The notes: generated from the letters alone by a model not told the origin. A stretch of DNA of 64,000 bases from Methylosinus sp. Ce-a6 (GCF_009811655.1 NZ_BGJX01000007.1:102697-166696), one strand, 5' to 3'. Positions 37,968 to 47,402 are shown, counted from the first letter of the stretch. Numbers and translations: made by a program.

Positions 37968-39296
37968 ATGGAAAATTTGACCGCCGCCGTCGTCGAGACC
38001 GCCGCGCCGCCGCGCAAGGGCGCGCATAGCCTCTATCTGCAGGTGCTGGCCGCCATCATTCTCGGCGCGCTGCTCGGCGTCTATTTCCCCGACATCGCCA
38101 AGAGCCCCTGGATGGAGGCGATGGGCAAGGGCTTCGTCAATCTCATCAAAATGGTGATCGCGCCGATCATCTTCTGCACCATCGTCTCCGGCATCGCCCA
38201 TCTCGAGAGCGCCGCCAAGGTCGGCCGCGTCGGCGTCAAGGCGCTCGTCTATTTCGAGGCGGTCTCGACGATCGCGCTGGCGCTGGGGCTGCTCGTCGGC
38301 AATCTGCTGCGGCCGGGCGAGGGTTTTTCCGGCAAGGCGGACGCCGCCGCCGTCGCCAAATTTCTCGACGCGGGCGCGCAGCGCACGCCGGTCGAGTTCG
38401 TGCTCGGCGTCATTCCCGACAGCGTCGTCGGCGCCTTCGCCAAGGGCGATATTCTGCAGGTGTTGCTGTTCTCGATTCTCTTCGGCTTCGCGCTGATGGC
38501 GCTGGGCGAGCGGGGCAGGGCGCTGCGCGGCGTCATCGACGAGGCCGGCCATGCGATGTTCGGCGTCATCGCCATAGTGATGAAGGCCGCGCCGATCGGC
38601 GCCTTCGGCGCCATGGGCTTCACCGTCGGCAAATATGGCTCGCAATCGCTGCTGAGCCTCGCCTGGCTCGTCGGCTCCTTCTATGTCACGTCTTTGTTAT
38701 TCGTCGTCATCGCGCTCGGCCTCGTCGCGCGCGTCGTCGGCTTCGATATTTTGCGCTTCGTCGCCTATATTCGCGACGAGCTGCTGATCGTCCTCGGCAC
38801 CTCCTCTTCGGAGAGCGCGCTGCCGCAGCTGATGGAGAAGCTCGAGCGATTGGGCTGCTCGAAATCCGTCGTCGGCCTCGTCGTGCCGACCGGCTATTCC
38901 TTCAATCTCGACGGCACCAATATCTATATGACGCTGACGAGCCTGTTCATCGCCCAGGCGCTCGGAGTCGAGCTCTCGGCGAGCCAGCAATTCGTCATTC
39001 TCACCGTCGCCATGCTGACGTCGAAAGGCGCCTCGGGCGTCACCGGCGCGGGCTTCGTCACGCTGGGGGCGACGCTCGCCTCGATCGACCCGCGTCTCGC
39101 GCCGGGCATGGCCATCGTCATCGGCGTCGACAAATTCATGAGCGAGTGCCGCGCGCTGACCAATATTTGCGGCAATGGCGTCGCCGCCATCGTCGTCGCC
39201 TGGTGGGAGGGCGAGCTCGACCATGACAAGCTCGCCGCCGGCCTCGCGCAGCGCATCGACCCGAGCGATGTGGAGACCGCCGTCTCGACGGAGTGA
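37968..39296 (+). CDS. dctA: dicarboxylate:cation symporter (DctA/GltP family)
   Basis: 442-residue inner-membrane transporter with about eight spans and two re-entrant loops. LIKMVIAPIIFCTIVSGIAH, the serine-rich hairpin LGTSSSESALPQLMEKLE, the VPTGYSFNLDGTNIYMTL motif and the SKGASGVTGAGFVTL loop are diagnostic of the DAACS family. It imports C4-dicarboxylates or glutamate with protons or sodium. No DctBD-type two-component system is adjacent. Confidence 0.93.
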   Translation: MENLTAAVVETAAPPRKGAHSLYLQVLAAIILGALLGVYFPDIAKSPWMEAMGKGFVNLIKMVIAPIIFCTIVSGIAHLESAAKVGRVGVKALVYFEAVSTIALALGLLVGNLLRPGEGFSGKADAAAVAKFLDAGAQRTPVEFVLGVIPDSVVGAFAKGDILQVLLFSILFGFALMALGERGRALRGVIDEAGHAMFGVIAIVMKAAPIGAFGAMGFTVGKYGSQSLLSLAWLVGSFYVTSLLFVVIALGLVARVVGFDILRFVAYIRDELLIVLGTSSSESALPQLMEKLERLGCSKSVVGLVVPTGYSFNLDGTNIYMTLTSLFIAQALGVELSASQQFVILTVAMLTSKGASGVTGAGFVTLGATLASIDPRLAPGMAIVIGVDKFMSECRALTNICGNGVAAIVVAWWEGELDHDKLAAGLAQRIDPSDVETAVSTE

Positions 39297-39432
39297 GGCC
39301 GTTGCGCGCGAAGACGCGGGATGCTAGAACAAAAAAAGAACACGCGCGAATTGTGGACAAGGCGGCGGAACGTCTCCGCGCCTGCGCGTTTCGGACTAAG
39401 GTGCGGCGAGCATCATCGAGGCGGAGAGGATC

Positions 39433-39954
39433 ATGGCGGTCAACAAGGTCATTCTGGTCGGCAATCTCGGCCGCGATCCAGAAGTGCGCACGCTGCCTTC
39501 GGGGGACCGCGTCGTCTCCTTTTCCGTGGCGACGACGGAATCCTGGCGCGACCGCAACACGGGCGAGCGCAAGGACCGCACCGAATGGCACAATGTGTCG
39601 ATCTTCAACGAGAATTTGGGGAAGGTCGCCGAGCAATATTGCCGCAAGGGCTCCAAGGTCTATCTCGAGGGCCAGCTTCAGACGCGCGAATATCAGGACA
39701 AGGACGGCGTGCAGCGCAAAGTGACCGATGTCGTGCTGCAGCGCTTCCGCGGCGAGCTTCAGCTGCTCGACAGCAAGGGCGGCGGCCGCGGCGAGGGTGA
39801 TTACGAGGGCGGCGGCTCCTATCAATCGAGCGGCGGCGGCGGCTCCAGCTTCGGCCGCTCCTCGCCGATGGAGCGCACGCCCGCCGAGCGCTCTCCCGCG
39901 CCGGCCGGCGGCGGACGCCTGTCGGATCAGCTCGACGACGATATTCCGTTCTGA
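39433..39954 (+). CDS. ssb: single-stranded DNA-binding protein
   Basis: 173-residue protein. The OB fold spans 1-112 (NKVILVGNLGRDPEVRTLPS, then EWHNVSIFNE and YLEGQLQTREYQDKDG). A Gly/Ser-rich linker follows, and the acidic tip DDDIPF recruits repair and replication partners. In this order ssb is often close to and divergent from uvrA; here four other genes lie between. Confidence 0.97.
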   Translation: MAVNKVILVGNLGRDPEVRTLPSGDRVVSFSVATTESWRDRNTGERKDRTEWHNVSIFNENLGKVAEQYCRKGSKVYLEGQLQTREYQDKDGVQRKVTDVVLQRFRGELQLLDSKGGGRGEGDYEGGGSYQSSGGGGSSFGRSSPMERTPAERSPAPAGGGRLSDQLDDDIPF

Positions 39955-39975
39955 GTCGTCGCGACGGGCTCGGCG

Positions 39976-40108
39976 AGCTCCCCCTCCCCAGCCCTCTCCC
40001 GCTACGCGGGAGAGGGAGCAGAGTCGGCGCTTCATCGAGAGTTCGCGCAGCGTTTGCCGCCCCCTCTCCCGCGCAGCGGGGGAGGGTGAGGGAGGGGGCG
40101 CTCTCCCA
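39976..40108. repeat. paired C/G-rich hairpins downstream of ssb
   Basis: CCCTCTCCCGCTACGCGGGA followed by GAGGG, and CCCCTCTCCCGCGCAGCGGG followed by GGAGGG, are two hairpins facing each other over about 130 bases. An interrupted copy of the hairpin type is at 18760-18894. Confidence 0.75.
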
Positions 40109-40121
40109 TCGTTCGAAGCTT

Positions 40122-42182
40122 TCAAGACCCCCGCGAGCGCAGTCCATTCGTCCGGAATTCCCGCGCCTGCGGCCGCGCGCCCGTCTGGCCGATGCGGCGG
40201 CCTTCGCCGGCTTTGCCGGTTCCGGCCGGCTGCCATCCCGGCACCAGATGATGCTTGCCGGGGCCGATGAGATCGGCGCGACCCATCGCCTTCAGCGCCT
40301 CGCGCAGCACGGGCCAGTTCTCGGGATCGTGATAGCGCAGAAAAGCCTTGTGCAGGCGGCGCTGGCGCAGCCCCTTCACCGCGTCGACCTTCTCCGAGGC
40401 GCCGCGGCGCACCGGCTTCAGCGGGTTGAAGCCCGAATGATACATGGCGGTCGACAGCGCCATGGGCGAAGGCAGATAGGTCTGCACCTGATCGGCGCGA
40501 TAGCCGTTCTTCTTCAGCCATAGCGCCAGATTCATCATGTCCTCGTCGCTCGTGCCCGGATGGGCGGCGATGAAATAGGGAATGAGGAAATATTGCTTCT
40601 TGGCCGCCTGCGCCGCGGCGTCGAACAGACGCTTGAAGCGGTCGTAGGAGCCGATGCCGGGCTTCATCATCTTGGAGAGCGGGCCGCTCTCGGTATGTTC
40701 CGGCGCGATTTTCAGATAGCCGCCGACATGATGCTCGACGAGCTCGCGCACATAGGCGGGGCTCTTCACCGCGAGATCATAGCGCACGCCCGAGGCCACC
40801 ATCACTTTCTTCACGCCGGGAAGCGCGCGCGCCTTGCGATAGAGCTGGATCAACGACTCGTGGTTGGTATCGAGATTTTTGCAGATGTCCGGAAAGACGC
40901 AGGAGGGTCGCCGGCACAGAGCCTCGGTCTCGCGATCCTTGCAGCCTAAGCGATACATATTGGCGGTCGGCCCGCCGATGTCGGAGATGATTCCGGTAAA
41001 GCCCTCGGTCTTGTCGCGGATCGTCTCGATCTCTTTCAGAATCGAGCCTTCCGAGCGCGACTGGATGATGCGGCCCTCATGCTCGGTGATGGAGCAGAAG
41101 GAGCAGCCGCCGAAACAGCCGCGCATGATCGTCACCGAATGGCGGATCATCTCCCAGGCGGGGATTTTCGCTTGCGCGTAGGCGGGATGCGGCGCGCGCG
41201 CGAAGGGCAGATCATAGACGCCGTCCATCTCCGCCATCGTCAGCGGAATGGGCGGCGCGGTGAGCCAAATGTCGCGCGTTCCATGCCGCTGCGTCAGCGC
41301 CCTTGCGTTGCCGGGATTGCTCTCCCTATGCAGAACGCGCGAGGCGCGCGCATAGGATTCCGCATCGCTCGCGACCTGCTCGAAAGAGGGCAGGCGAATG
41401 ACGATGTTCTCGCCTTGCTCATCCTTGCGGATGCGGCCTTCGTCGGCCCCGTCGATGTCTTCGGCCGAGGCTTCCGACCAGCCTTCCGGCGTCGCCTCGC
41501 GCGCCAAAGCGAGGCCGCGCACATCGGAAAAATCCTGCGCCATGCCGCGCTTCGCTATGCGATGCGCCACTTCGACCAAAGCGCGCTCGGCGTTGCCGTA
41601 GAGCAGCAGATCGGCCTTGGCGTCGAAGAGGATCGAGCGGCGGACCTTGTCGGACCAATAGTCGTAATGGGCGATGCGCCGCAGCGACGCCTCTATGCCG
41701 CCGAGCAGGATCGGCGCCTCGGGAAAAGCTTCGCGGCAGCGCTGGGCGTAGACGATGACGGCGCGATCGGGCCTTTTGCCGCCCTCGCCGCCCGGCGTGT
41801 AGGAATCATTGTGCCGCAGCCGCCGGTCGGAGGTGTAGCGGTTCACCATCGAATCCATATTGCCGCTGGTGACGCCGAAGAAGAGGTTGGGCTTGCCGAG
41901 CGCGCGAAAGGCGGAAGCGTCGCGCCAGTCCGGCTGCGCGATAATGCCGACGCGAAAGCCCTGCGCCTCCAAAAGGCGGCCGATGATGGCCATGCCGAAG
42001 CTCGGATGATCGATATAGGCGTCGCCAGTGACGAGAATGATGTCGCAGCCGTCCCAGCCGAGCGCCTCCATTTCGGCGCGCGACATGGGCAGAAAAGGCG
42101 CGACGCCGAAGCGATGCGCCCAATGCTTGCGATAGGAGAACAGCGGCTTGGCCGCGCCTCGAGGTTCGGCGGCTTTCGTCAT
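40122..42182 (-). CDS. YgiQ family radical SAM protein
   Basis: 686-residue protein. An N-terminal B12-binding-like region ([20 protein letters not shown]) precedes the radical SAM core, whose cluster motif C-x3-C-x2-C is in [19 protein letters not shown] near residue 350. DUF3362-like C-terminal sequence follows ([20 protein letters not shown]). Length matches the UPF0313/YgiQ family. The reaction is not established for the family. The C-terminal tail is basic and probably disordered. Confidence 0.92.
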   Translation of the reverse strand: MTKAAEPRGAAKPLFSYRKHWAHRFGVAPFLPMSRAEMEALGWDGCDIILVTGDAYIDHPSFGMAIIGRLLEAQGFRVGIIAQPDWRDASAFRALGKPNLFFGVTSGNMDSMVNRYTSDRRLRHNDSYTPGGEGGKRPDRAVIVYAQRCREAFPEAPILLGGIEASLRRIAHYDYWSDKVRRSILFDAKADLLLYGNAERALVEVAHRIAKRGMAQDFSDVRGLALAREATPEGWSEASAEDIDGADEGRIRKDEQGENIVIRLPSFEQVASDAESYARASRVLHRESNPGNARALTQRHGTRDIWLTAPPIPLTMAEMDGVYDLPFARAPHPAYAQAKIPAWEMIRHSVTIMRGCFGGCSFCSITEHEGRIIQSRSEGSILKEIETIRDKTEGFTGIISDIGGPTANMYRLGCKDRETEALCRRPSCVFPDICKNLDTNHESLIQLYRKARALPGVKKVMVASGVRYDLAVKSPAYVRELVEHHVGGYLKIAPEHTESGPLSKMMKPGIGSYDRFKRLFDAAAQAAKKQYFLIPYFIAAHPGTSDEDMMNLALWLKKNGYRADQVQTYLPSPMALSTAMYHSGFNPLKPVRRGASEKVDAVKGLRQRRLHKAFLRYHDPENWPVLREALKAMGRADLIGPGKHHLVPGWQPAGTGKAGEGRRIGQTGARPQAREFRTNGLRSRGS

Positions 42183-42253
42183 GGTCTCACGAATATCATG
42201 GAAGGCGGGCGCGACGCGAGGATGCGCTGAGAGCAGGCGAGACCGGCGCGAGC

Positions 42254-42383
42254 TTCACCCTCCCCTTCAGGGGGAGGGTCGGCCGGCGAAGCCGGACGGG
42301 GTGGGGTGAGCTTCCCGAGACTCGGGGAGCACCCCCTCCCGCTCGCCTTCGGCGATCGACCTCCCCCTCGAGGGGGAGGTGGG
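42254..42383. repeat. palindromic intergenic repeat (family A), intact copy
   Basis: Runs from CACCCTCCCCTTCAGGGGGA through GGCCGGCGAAGCCGGACGGG and CCCGAGACTCGGGGAGC to the perfect palindrome CCTCCCCCTCGAGGGGGAGG. This is the uninterrupted reference for the copy at 8402-8640. Confidence 0.85.
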
Positions 42384-42396
42384 CGCGCGCTGTCCG

Positions 42397-42795
42397 TCAG
42401 ACCATCTTGGCGAAAGCGGCGGCGCCCGCCTGGCCCGGCGCCTCGCGCTCGGTCTGCGGCGCGCGCAAGGCTTCGGTGAGCGCGCCTTGTGGATCGGCGG
42501 CGCCTTCGAAAATGGCTTCGACGCATTTGACGCAGAGCGCGACGCGACCGTCGGCGAGACGGTAATAGACCTGCTTGGCGGCGCGGCGCGTCTCGACGAG
42601 CTCGGCGCGGCGCAGCTCCGCGAGCTGCTGGCTCAGCGCCGGCTGGCCGATAGAGGTCGCCGCCTCGATCTCGCCGACGGTGTGCTCGCCGGCGAGGAGA
42701 TAAGAGAGGATCATCAGCCGCTGCGGCTGCGCGAAGATCTTCAGCCTTTCAGCGGCCTCATTGGCGCGCTCGCGCGATTCGTAGATTGCGGTCAT
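42397..42795 (-). CDS. ArsR/BigR-SqrR-type transcriptional repressor with altered cysteines
   Basis: 132-residue winged-helix repressor. FAQPQRLMILSYLLAGEHTV and IGQPALSQQLAELRRAELVE, then TRRAAKQVYYRL, match BigR/SqrR regulators of sulfide-oxidation genes. BigR uses two cysteines, one in helix 2 and one in the last helix. The equivalent positions here are Ser31 and Glu97. Two other cysteines form C-x2-C (Cys88, Cys91 in LCVKCVEAIF). Its start overlaps the peroxiredoxin stop by four bases, so it is the second gene of that operon, and the whole locus faces persulfide genes across a shared operator. Confidence 0.88.
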   Translation of the reverse strand: MTAIYESRERANEAAERLKIFAQPQRLMILSYLLAGEHTVGEIEAATSIGQPALSQQLAELRRAELVETRRAAKQVYYRLADGRVALCVKCVEAIFEGAADPQGALTEALRAPQTEREAPGQAGAAAFAKMV

Positions 42796-43445
42796 CTGTC
42801 CTTGCAAATCCGATAGAACCAGCTCTCGGTCGCGCCGGGCGCGAGCGCCTCGGCCGCGGCGCTGGTCGGCGGCAGCAGAAGATCGGCGCCGGGCCGCCAG
42901 CCCTCCGGCGTCATCACCTCGCCGGAAGCCGATCTCTGCAATGCGGCGGCGAGGCGCAGCATCTCCTCCACCGAACGCCCGACCGTCAGCGGATACCAGG
43001 TGAGGGCGCGCACCACGCCCTGCGGATCGATGTAATAGGTGGCGCGCATCGCCGAGGAATCTCGGGCGGTCTCGTCCAACATTCCATAGGCCCGGCCGAT
43101 CGTCATCGTCGGATCCTCGACGATCGGAAAGGGAACGGTGACGCCGAAAATGTCGCGGATCGCGCGCACCCAGGCCAGATGGGAATAGAGGCTGTCGACC
43201 GAGAGCCCGAGCAGCGAGCAGCCGATCGCCTCGAAACCCGGCGCGGCATGGGCGAGGGCGACGAATTCGCTGGTGCAGACCGGCGTGAAATCCGCCGGAT
43301 GCGAGAAGAAGATCAGCCAGCGCCCGCGGAACTGATCGAGCCGCACATCCCCCATTGTGGAGCGCGCCTGAAAGACCGGCGCGACATCGCCGACGCGCAG
43401 CGCCCGCGCGCCCGCCGCCGCAACGGGAATCGGTTCTTTTTCCAT
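42792..43445 (-). CDS. 1-Cys peroxiredoxin (Prx6 type)
   Basis: 217-residue thiol peroxidase. The peroxidatic cysteine is in HPADFTPVCTSEFVALA and the Prx6-type C-terminal domain includes LTWYPLTVGRSVEEMLRLAA. No resolving cysteine in the 2-Cys position is evident. The ATG at 43445 has GGGAGAAG upstream and fits a leftward promoter whose transcript would begin near 43478; a GTG at 43478 is therefore unlikely. It is cotranscribed with the BigR-like regulator and probably removes peroxide or hydropersulfide by-products of sulfide oxidation. Confidence 0.88.
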   Translation of the reverse strand: MEKEPIPVAAAGARALRVGDVAPVFQARSTMGDVRLDQFRGRWLIFFSHPADFTPVCTSEFVALAHAAPGFEAIGCSLLGLSVDSLYSHLAWVRAIRDIFGVTVPFPIVEDPTMTIGRAYGMLDETARDSSAMRATYYIDPQGVVRALTWYPLTVGRSVEEMLRLAAALQRSASGEVMTPEGWRPGADLLLPPTSAAAEALAPGATESWFYRICKDR

Positions 43446-43471
43446 GGCTTCCATCTTCTCCCATTGCTCGC

Positions 43472-43513
43472 TTGACACAAGCGATTTATACGATTACATA
43501 AACAATGTAATAA
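43472..43513. promoter_or_regulatory. shared divergent promoter with BigR-type dyad operator
   Basis: A perfect inverted repeat ATTACAT-AAACA-ATGTAAT spans 43493-43511. Rightward: TTGACA at 43472 and a TACATA-like -10 at 43495 overlap the dyad. Leftward: TATAAA (minus strand, 43485-43490) with TTATTA 17 bases upstream puts the dyad in the spacer. Binding of one dimer would block both operons. The AT-rich TTACAT-type half-site is like known BigR operators. Confidence 0.7.
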
Positions 43514-43535
43514 TGAAATTGAAGGGGAGGTCGCT

Positions 43536-44456
43536 ATGACCGATGCAGCACTCGGGCGGGCCAGCGATCTGATCCTCGCCGCCGCGAAGCGCCCGCCGAT
43601 CCGGGTCGAGAGCCTTTTCGACGAGCCCACCTTCACGGCGACTCATGTCGTCTATGACCCGGCGACCCGCCATGGGGCGATCGTCGACAGCGTGCTGAAT
43701 TTCGACGCGGCTTCCGGTCGCACCTCGACCAGAGGCGCGGATGCGATCATCGATTACGTGAAACGTGAAAGTCTGACGATCGATTGGCTGCTGGAGACGC
43801 ACGCCCATGCCGATCATCTCTCCGCCGCGCCCTATCTCCAGGCCGAGCTCGGCGGCAAGCTCGCCATCGGCCGCGAGATCACGACGGTTCAGAACGTCTT
43901 CGGCAAAGTCTTCAACTTCGGAACGGAATTCGCCCGCGACGGATCGCAGTTCGATCATTTGTTCGACGATGGCGAGACATTCGCCCTCGGCGACGTTCCG
44001 GCGATCGCGCTGCATGTGCCCGGCCATACGCCGGCCGATGTCGCCTATGTGATCGGCGACGCCGCCTTCGTCGGCGACACGCTGTTCATGCCCGATTATG
44101 GCACGGCGCGCGCCGATTTCCCCGGCGGGGACGCGCGCGCTCTCTATCGCTCCATCCGCCGGCTGATGGCGCTGCCCGGCGCGACGCGGCTGTTTCTCTG
44201 CCATGACTACAAGGCCCCGGGCCGCGATCATTACGTCTGGGAGACGACGGTCGGCGCGGAGCGCGCGAGCAATATCCATGTCCATGACGGGATCGGCGAG
44301 GACGCCTTCGTCGAGATGCGAACGCGTCGCGACGCGACGCTCGATCTGCCGCATCTGATCCTGCCGTCCGTGCAGGTGAATGTGCGCGGCGGACGCTTGC
44401 CGCCGCCGGAGGACAATGGCGCGCGCTATCTGAAGCTGCCCCTGGACGTCTTTTGA
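43536..44456 (+). CDS. metallo-beta-lactamase-fold persulfide dioxygenase (Blh/ETHE1-like)
   Basis: 306-residue non-haem iron enzyme. The metal motif H-x-H-x-D-H is His89, His91, Asp93, His94 in THAHADHLSAAPYLQ. Further ligands lie in VPGHTPADVAYVIGD, FVGDTLF and LFLCHDYKAPGRD. This is the Blh branch of the family next to BigR in rhizobia and Xylella, which oxidises glutathione persulfide to sulfite. A strong GGGGAGG precedes the ATG. It is the first gene after the shared operator and is followed by the sulfide:quinone reductase that makes its substrate. Confidence 0.9.
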   Translation: MTDAALGRASDLILAAAKRPPIRVESLFDEPTFTATHVVYDPATRHGAIVDSVLNFDAASGRTSTRGADAIIDYVKRESLTIDWLLETHAHADHLSAAPYLQAELGGKLAIGREITTVQNVFGKVFNFGTEFARDGSQFDHLFDDGETFALGDVPAIALHVPGHTPADVAYVIGDAAFVGDTLFMPDYGTARADFPGGDARALYRSIRRLMALPGATRLFLCHDYKAPGRDHYVWETTVGAERASNIHVHDGIGEDAFVEMRTRRDATLDLPHLILPSVQVNVRGGRLPPPEDNGARYLKLPLDVF

Positions 44457-44549
44457 CGGCGCTCCTCTCCTCAATGGCGCATGGCCGCGCCGGCCTCCGC
44501 CTTCTCCAGCACACCAAAAAAGCGAACAAAAAAAGAGGAACGAGACATC

Positions 44550-46241
44550 ATGGCCTTCACGAAAATGTCGTCCGCTTTCTCCGTTTCGCCGCAGATTTCC
44601 GAGGCCGATGTCGAGCGCGCCGCGCGCGAGGGCTTTCGCCTCGTCATCGACTGTCGTCCCGACGATGAAGAGCAGGGCCAGCCGAATTTTCGCAACGTCG
44701 CCGAATGGGCGACGAAGCGCGGTCTTGCCGCGAAACATGTTCCGGTGACGCCGGCGAATATAGACGACGCCGACGTCGCCGAATTCGCCGCCGCTCTCGC
44801 GACCGCCGGCGGCCCCGCGATCGGCTATTGCAAGACCGGTCGGCGCGCGAGCGCGCTCTGGGCGCTCTCTCAGGCGAAGGCGCTCGGCGCCGAGACGATT
44901 CTCGCCGGGGCGACAGCGGCCGGAGTCGATCTCGAGCCGTGGAAAGCGCGCATCATGGCGCGCGGAGCCGCGCCTTCCGGCGACCGCGGCGCGGCCTCCT
45001 ATGATGTCGTCATCGTCGGCGGCGGCAGCGGCGGCGTCGCGGCGGCGGCGAGCCTGTTGAAGCGCCGTTCCTCGCTCTCCGTCGCCATCATCGAGCCGGC
45101 GGAAATTCACTACTACCAGCCGGGCTTCACCCTCGTCGGCGCCGGCGTGTTCGAGCCCGAGGTGACGAGGCGTCCCATGGCCGCGGTCATTCCGGACAAG
45201 GCGGTCTGGATCAAAAAAGCGGTCGCCGAATTCGCGCCCGAGTCCGATGAGGTCGTCCTCGACGACGGCTCGCGGCTGCGCTATCGCGCGCTCGTCGCCT
45301 CGCCGGGCGTGAAGCTCGATTGGGACGCCATCCCCGGCCTCGTCGAGACGCTGGGCAAGAATGGCGTCACTTCCAACTATCGCGCCGATCTCGCGCCCTA
45401 TACGCATTTTCTCGCGCAGACGCTGCGCGGCGGCCGCGCGCTGTTCACGCAGCCGCCCATGCCGATCAAATGCGCCGGCGCGCCGCAAAAGGCCATGTAT
45501 CTCTCCTGCGACGCTTGGCGCCGCGCCGGCGCGCTCTCGAACATGGAGGTCGAGTTCCACAACGCCGGCGCCGCGCTCTTCGGCGTGCCGGCCTATGTGC
45601 CGGCGCTGATGGAATATGTGAAGCGCTACGGCGTCGATCTGCGGCTCGAGTCGAAGCTCGTCGCCGTCGACGGACGCGCGAAGGTCGCGACCTTCGAGCA
45701 GAAGGGGCCGGACGGCGCCGCTGTGCGCGTCGAGCGCGAATTCGCCATGCTGCACGCCGTGCCGCCGCAGCGCGCGCCGGATTTCGTCGCCAAGAGCGAG
45801 CTCGCGGGCGAGACCGGCTTCATCGCCGTCGATCCGGAAACGCTGCGCCATACGGGCTATCCGAATGTGTTCGCGCTCGGCGACGCGATCGCGACGACCA
45901 ACGCCAAGACGGCCGCCGCCGCGCGCAAGCAGGCGCCCGTCGTCGCCATCAATGTGCTCTCGGTTCTCGACGGCAAGGCGCCGCATGTCGGTTACGACGG
46001 CTATGGCTCCTGTCCGCTGACCGTCGAGCGCGGCAAGATCGTGCTCGCCGAATTCGGCTATGGCGGCAAGCTGCTGCCGAGCTTCCCCAAATGGCTCATC
46101 GATGGAACGCGGCCCTCTCGCGCCGCCTGGTTCCTGAAGGAGCGGCTGCTGCCGCCGATCTATTGGCGCGTCATGCTCGAGGGCCAGGAATGGCTGTGCA
46201 AGCCGCATATGATCGAAAAAGGCGAGCAGCCTGCAGAATGA
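44550..46241 (+). CDS. DUF442 phosphatase-like domain fused to sulfide:quinone reductase
   Basis: 563-residue fusion. Residues 1-125 are DUF442, with a phosphatase-like loop YCKTGRRAS around Cys94, which may act as a sulfur-transfer domain. Residues 150-563 are a type II SQR flavoprotein: FAD site YDVVIVGGGSGGVAAAASLL, Cys308 in PIKCAGAPQKAMYLS and Cys488 in GYGSCPLTV are the redox pair. SQR oxidises sulfide at the membrane and passes electrons to quinone. AAGAGGAA precedes ATG 44550; a frame-extending ATG at 44481 is rejected. Fusion puts a persulfide acceptor next to the producer. Confidence 0.92.
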   Translation: MAFTKMSSAFSVSPQISEADVERAAREGFRLVIDCRPDDEEQGQPNFRNVAEWATKRGLAAKHVPVTPANIDDADVAEFAAALATAGGPAIGYCKTGRRASALWALSQAKALGAETILAGATAAGVDLEPWKARIMARGAAPSGDRGAASYDVVIVGGGSGGVAAAASLLKRRSSLSVAIIEPAEIHYYQPGFTLVGAGVFEPEVTRRPMAAVIPDKAVWIKKAVAEFAPESDEVVLDDGSRLRYRALVASPGVKLDWDAIPGLVETLGKNGVTSNYRADLAPYTHFLAQTLRGGRALFTQPPMPIKCAGAPQKAMYLSCDAWRRAGALSNMEVEFHNAGAALFGVPAYVPALMEYVKRYGVDLRLESKLVAVDGRAKVATFEQKGPDGAAVRVEREFAMLHAVPPQRAPDFVAKSELAGETGFIAVDPETLRHTGYPNVFALGDAIATTNAKTAAAARKQAPVVAINVLSVLDGKAPHVGYDGYGSCPLTVERGKIVLAEFGYGGKLLPSFPKWLIDGTRPSRAAWFLKERLLPPIYWRVMLEGQEWLCKPHMIEKGEQPAE

Positions 46242-46251
46242 AGAGGCGCAT

Positions 46252-47037
46252 GTGCATCTCGAGCTCGTTCAATATCTGATCGGCGGCGTCTGCGGCGGCG
46301 CCATCGGCTTCACGCTCGGCCTCATCGGCGGCGGCGGCTCGGTGCTCGCCGTGCCGCTGCTGATCTATGTCGTCGGCGTGAAGGACCCGCATGTCGCGAT
46401 CGGCACCAGCGCATTCGCCGTCGCCGTCAATGCGGCCTTCAGCCTGTGGCGCCATGCGCGCTCCGGCTCGGTGAAATGGCGCTGCGGCGGCATTTACGCC
46501 GCGGCCGGAATGCTCGGCGCCGTGGTCGGCTCGACGATCGGCAAGAGTTTCGACGGGCAACGTCTGCTGTTTCTCTTCGCGCTGGCGATGATCGTGACCG
46601 GCGTGATGATGCTGCGCGGCCGCGGCGCCGCCGGCGACGCCGCTGTCGAATGCACGCTGGAGCGGGCGCCGCGCGTCGCCTCCTTCGGCCTCGTCACTGG
46701 CCTGTTCTCGGGCTTTTTCGGCATAGGCGGCGGCGTTCTCGTCGTGCCGGGCCTCGTCGGCTCCACCGGAATGCCGATGATCAACGCCGTCGGCACATCG
46801 CTCGTCGCCGTCACCGTCTTCGGCCTGACGACGGCGATCACCTATGCGCTCTCCGGCCTCGTCGACTGGCTGCTCGCCATCGTCATCATCGGCAGCGGCG
46901 CCGCGGGCACGCTGATGGGCGCGGCTGTTGCGCGGCGTCTCTCGAGGAAGACGGGCCGGCTCACCATCGCCTTCGCGATCGTCGTCTTCGCCGTCGCGGC
47001 CTATACGCTGTTCAATTCGCAGCTCGTCGCGCGGTAG
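46252..47037 (+). CDS. TauE/SafE family sulfite/anion exporter
   Basis: 261-residue membrane protein with about eight spans. Two repeats of the family are visible: GFTLGLIGGGGSVLAVPLLI and GLFSGFFGIGGGVLVVPGL. The GTG start at 46252 is in frame; the nearby ATG at 46248 is not. It lies ten bases after the SQR fusion. Persulfide dioxygenase produces sulfite, so export of sulfite is the likely job in this operon. Confidence 0.88.
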   Translation: MHLELVQYLIGGVCGGAIGFTLGLIGGGGSVLAVPLLIYVVGVKDPHVAIGTSAFAVAVNAAFSLWRHARSGSVKWRCGGIYAAAGMLGAVVGSTIGKSFDGQRLLFLFALAMIVTGVMMLRGRGAAGDAAVECTLERAPRVASFGLVTGLFSGFFGIGGGVLVVPGLVGSTGMPMINAVGTSLVAVTVFGLTTAITYALSGLVDWLLAIVIIGSGAAGTLMGAAVARRLSRKTGRLTIAFAIVVFAVAAYTLFNSQLVAR

Positions 47038-47087
47038 GACCGCAATCGCCGCGCCCGCCGTCGCCGAGCCGACGGGCCGCGTGACGT

Positions 47088-47402
47088 TCAGCCGATTCCC
47101 GCCGTCTTCAATATGGTGCGCGCCTCGGCGAGGGCGTCTTCGACGCCTTCGTCCTTGTCGAGCGCTGCGACCAGCTGTTTGAGACAGTCGAGCGCTGTCG
47201 GCTCGAAAAGGCGCTTCGTCATCAGATTCCGCTCCCGCGACTCTTCGACGGCGCGAAGGATCGCCCGGACATGCCGCAGCTTGTCCGCCAGCGGCTCGAC
47301 AGGCGGCGGTTTTCTCTCATTGTCCAAAGGCGCATGAGGGAGCGCGCGCCGCCGAGACGGCGACGGCTCGTGATTGATCGGTGGGTTGCTTTTCTTTTTC
47401 AT
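47088..47402 (-). CDS. hypothetical protein
   Basis: 104 residues. The N-terminal 40 are basic and proline-rich (MKKKSNPPINHEPSPSRRRA); the rest is predicted helical (LADKLRHVRAILRAVEESRE, FEPTALDCLKQLVAALDKDE). No family recognised. It reads towards the sulfite exporter and ends 50 bases from it. Coding is plausible from the balanced helical composition, but there is no supporting neighbour. Confidence 0.5.
   Translation of the reverse strand: MKKKSNPPINHEPSPSRRRALPHAPLDNERKPPPVEPLADKLRHVRAILRAVEESRERNLMTKRLFEPTALDCLKQLVAALDKDEGVEDALAEARTILKTAGIG

Noticed and set aside
43494..46208. Minus-strand open frame of about 900 codons opposite the sulfide operon
   Set aside because: Pure shadow of the dioxygenase and SQR genes; no ribosome-binding site or domain.
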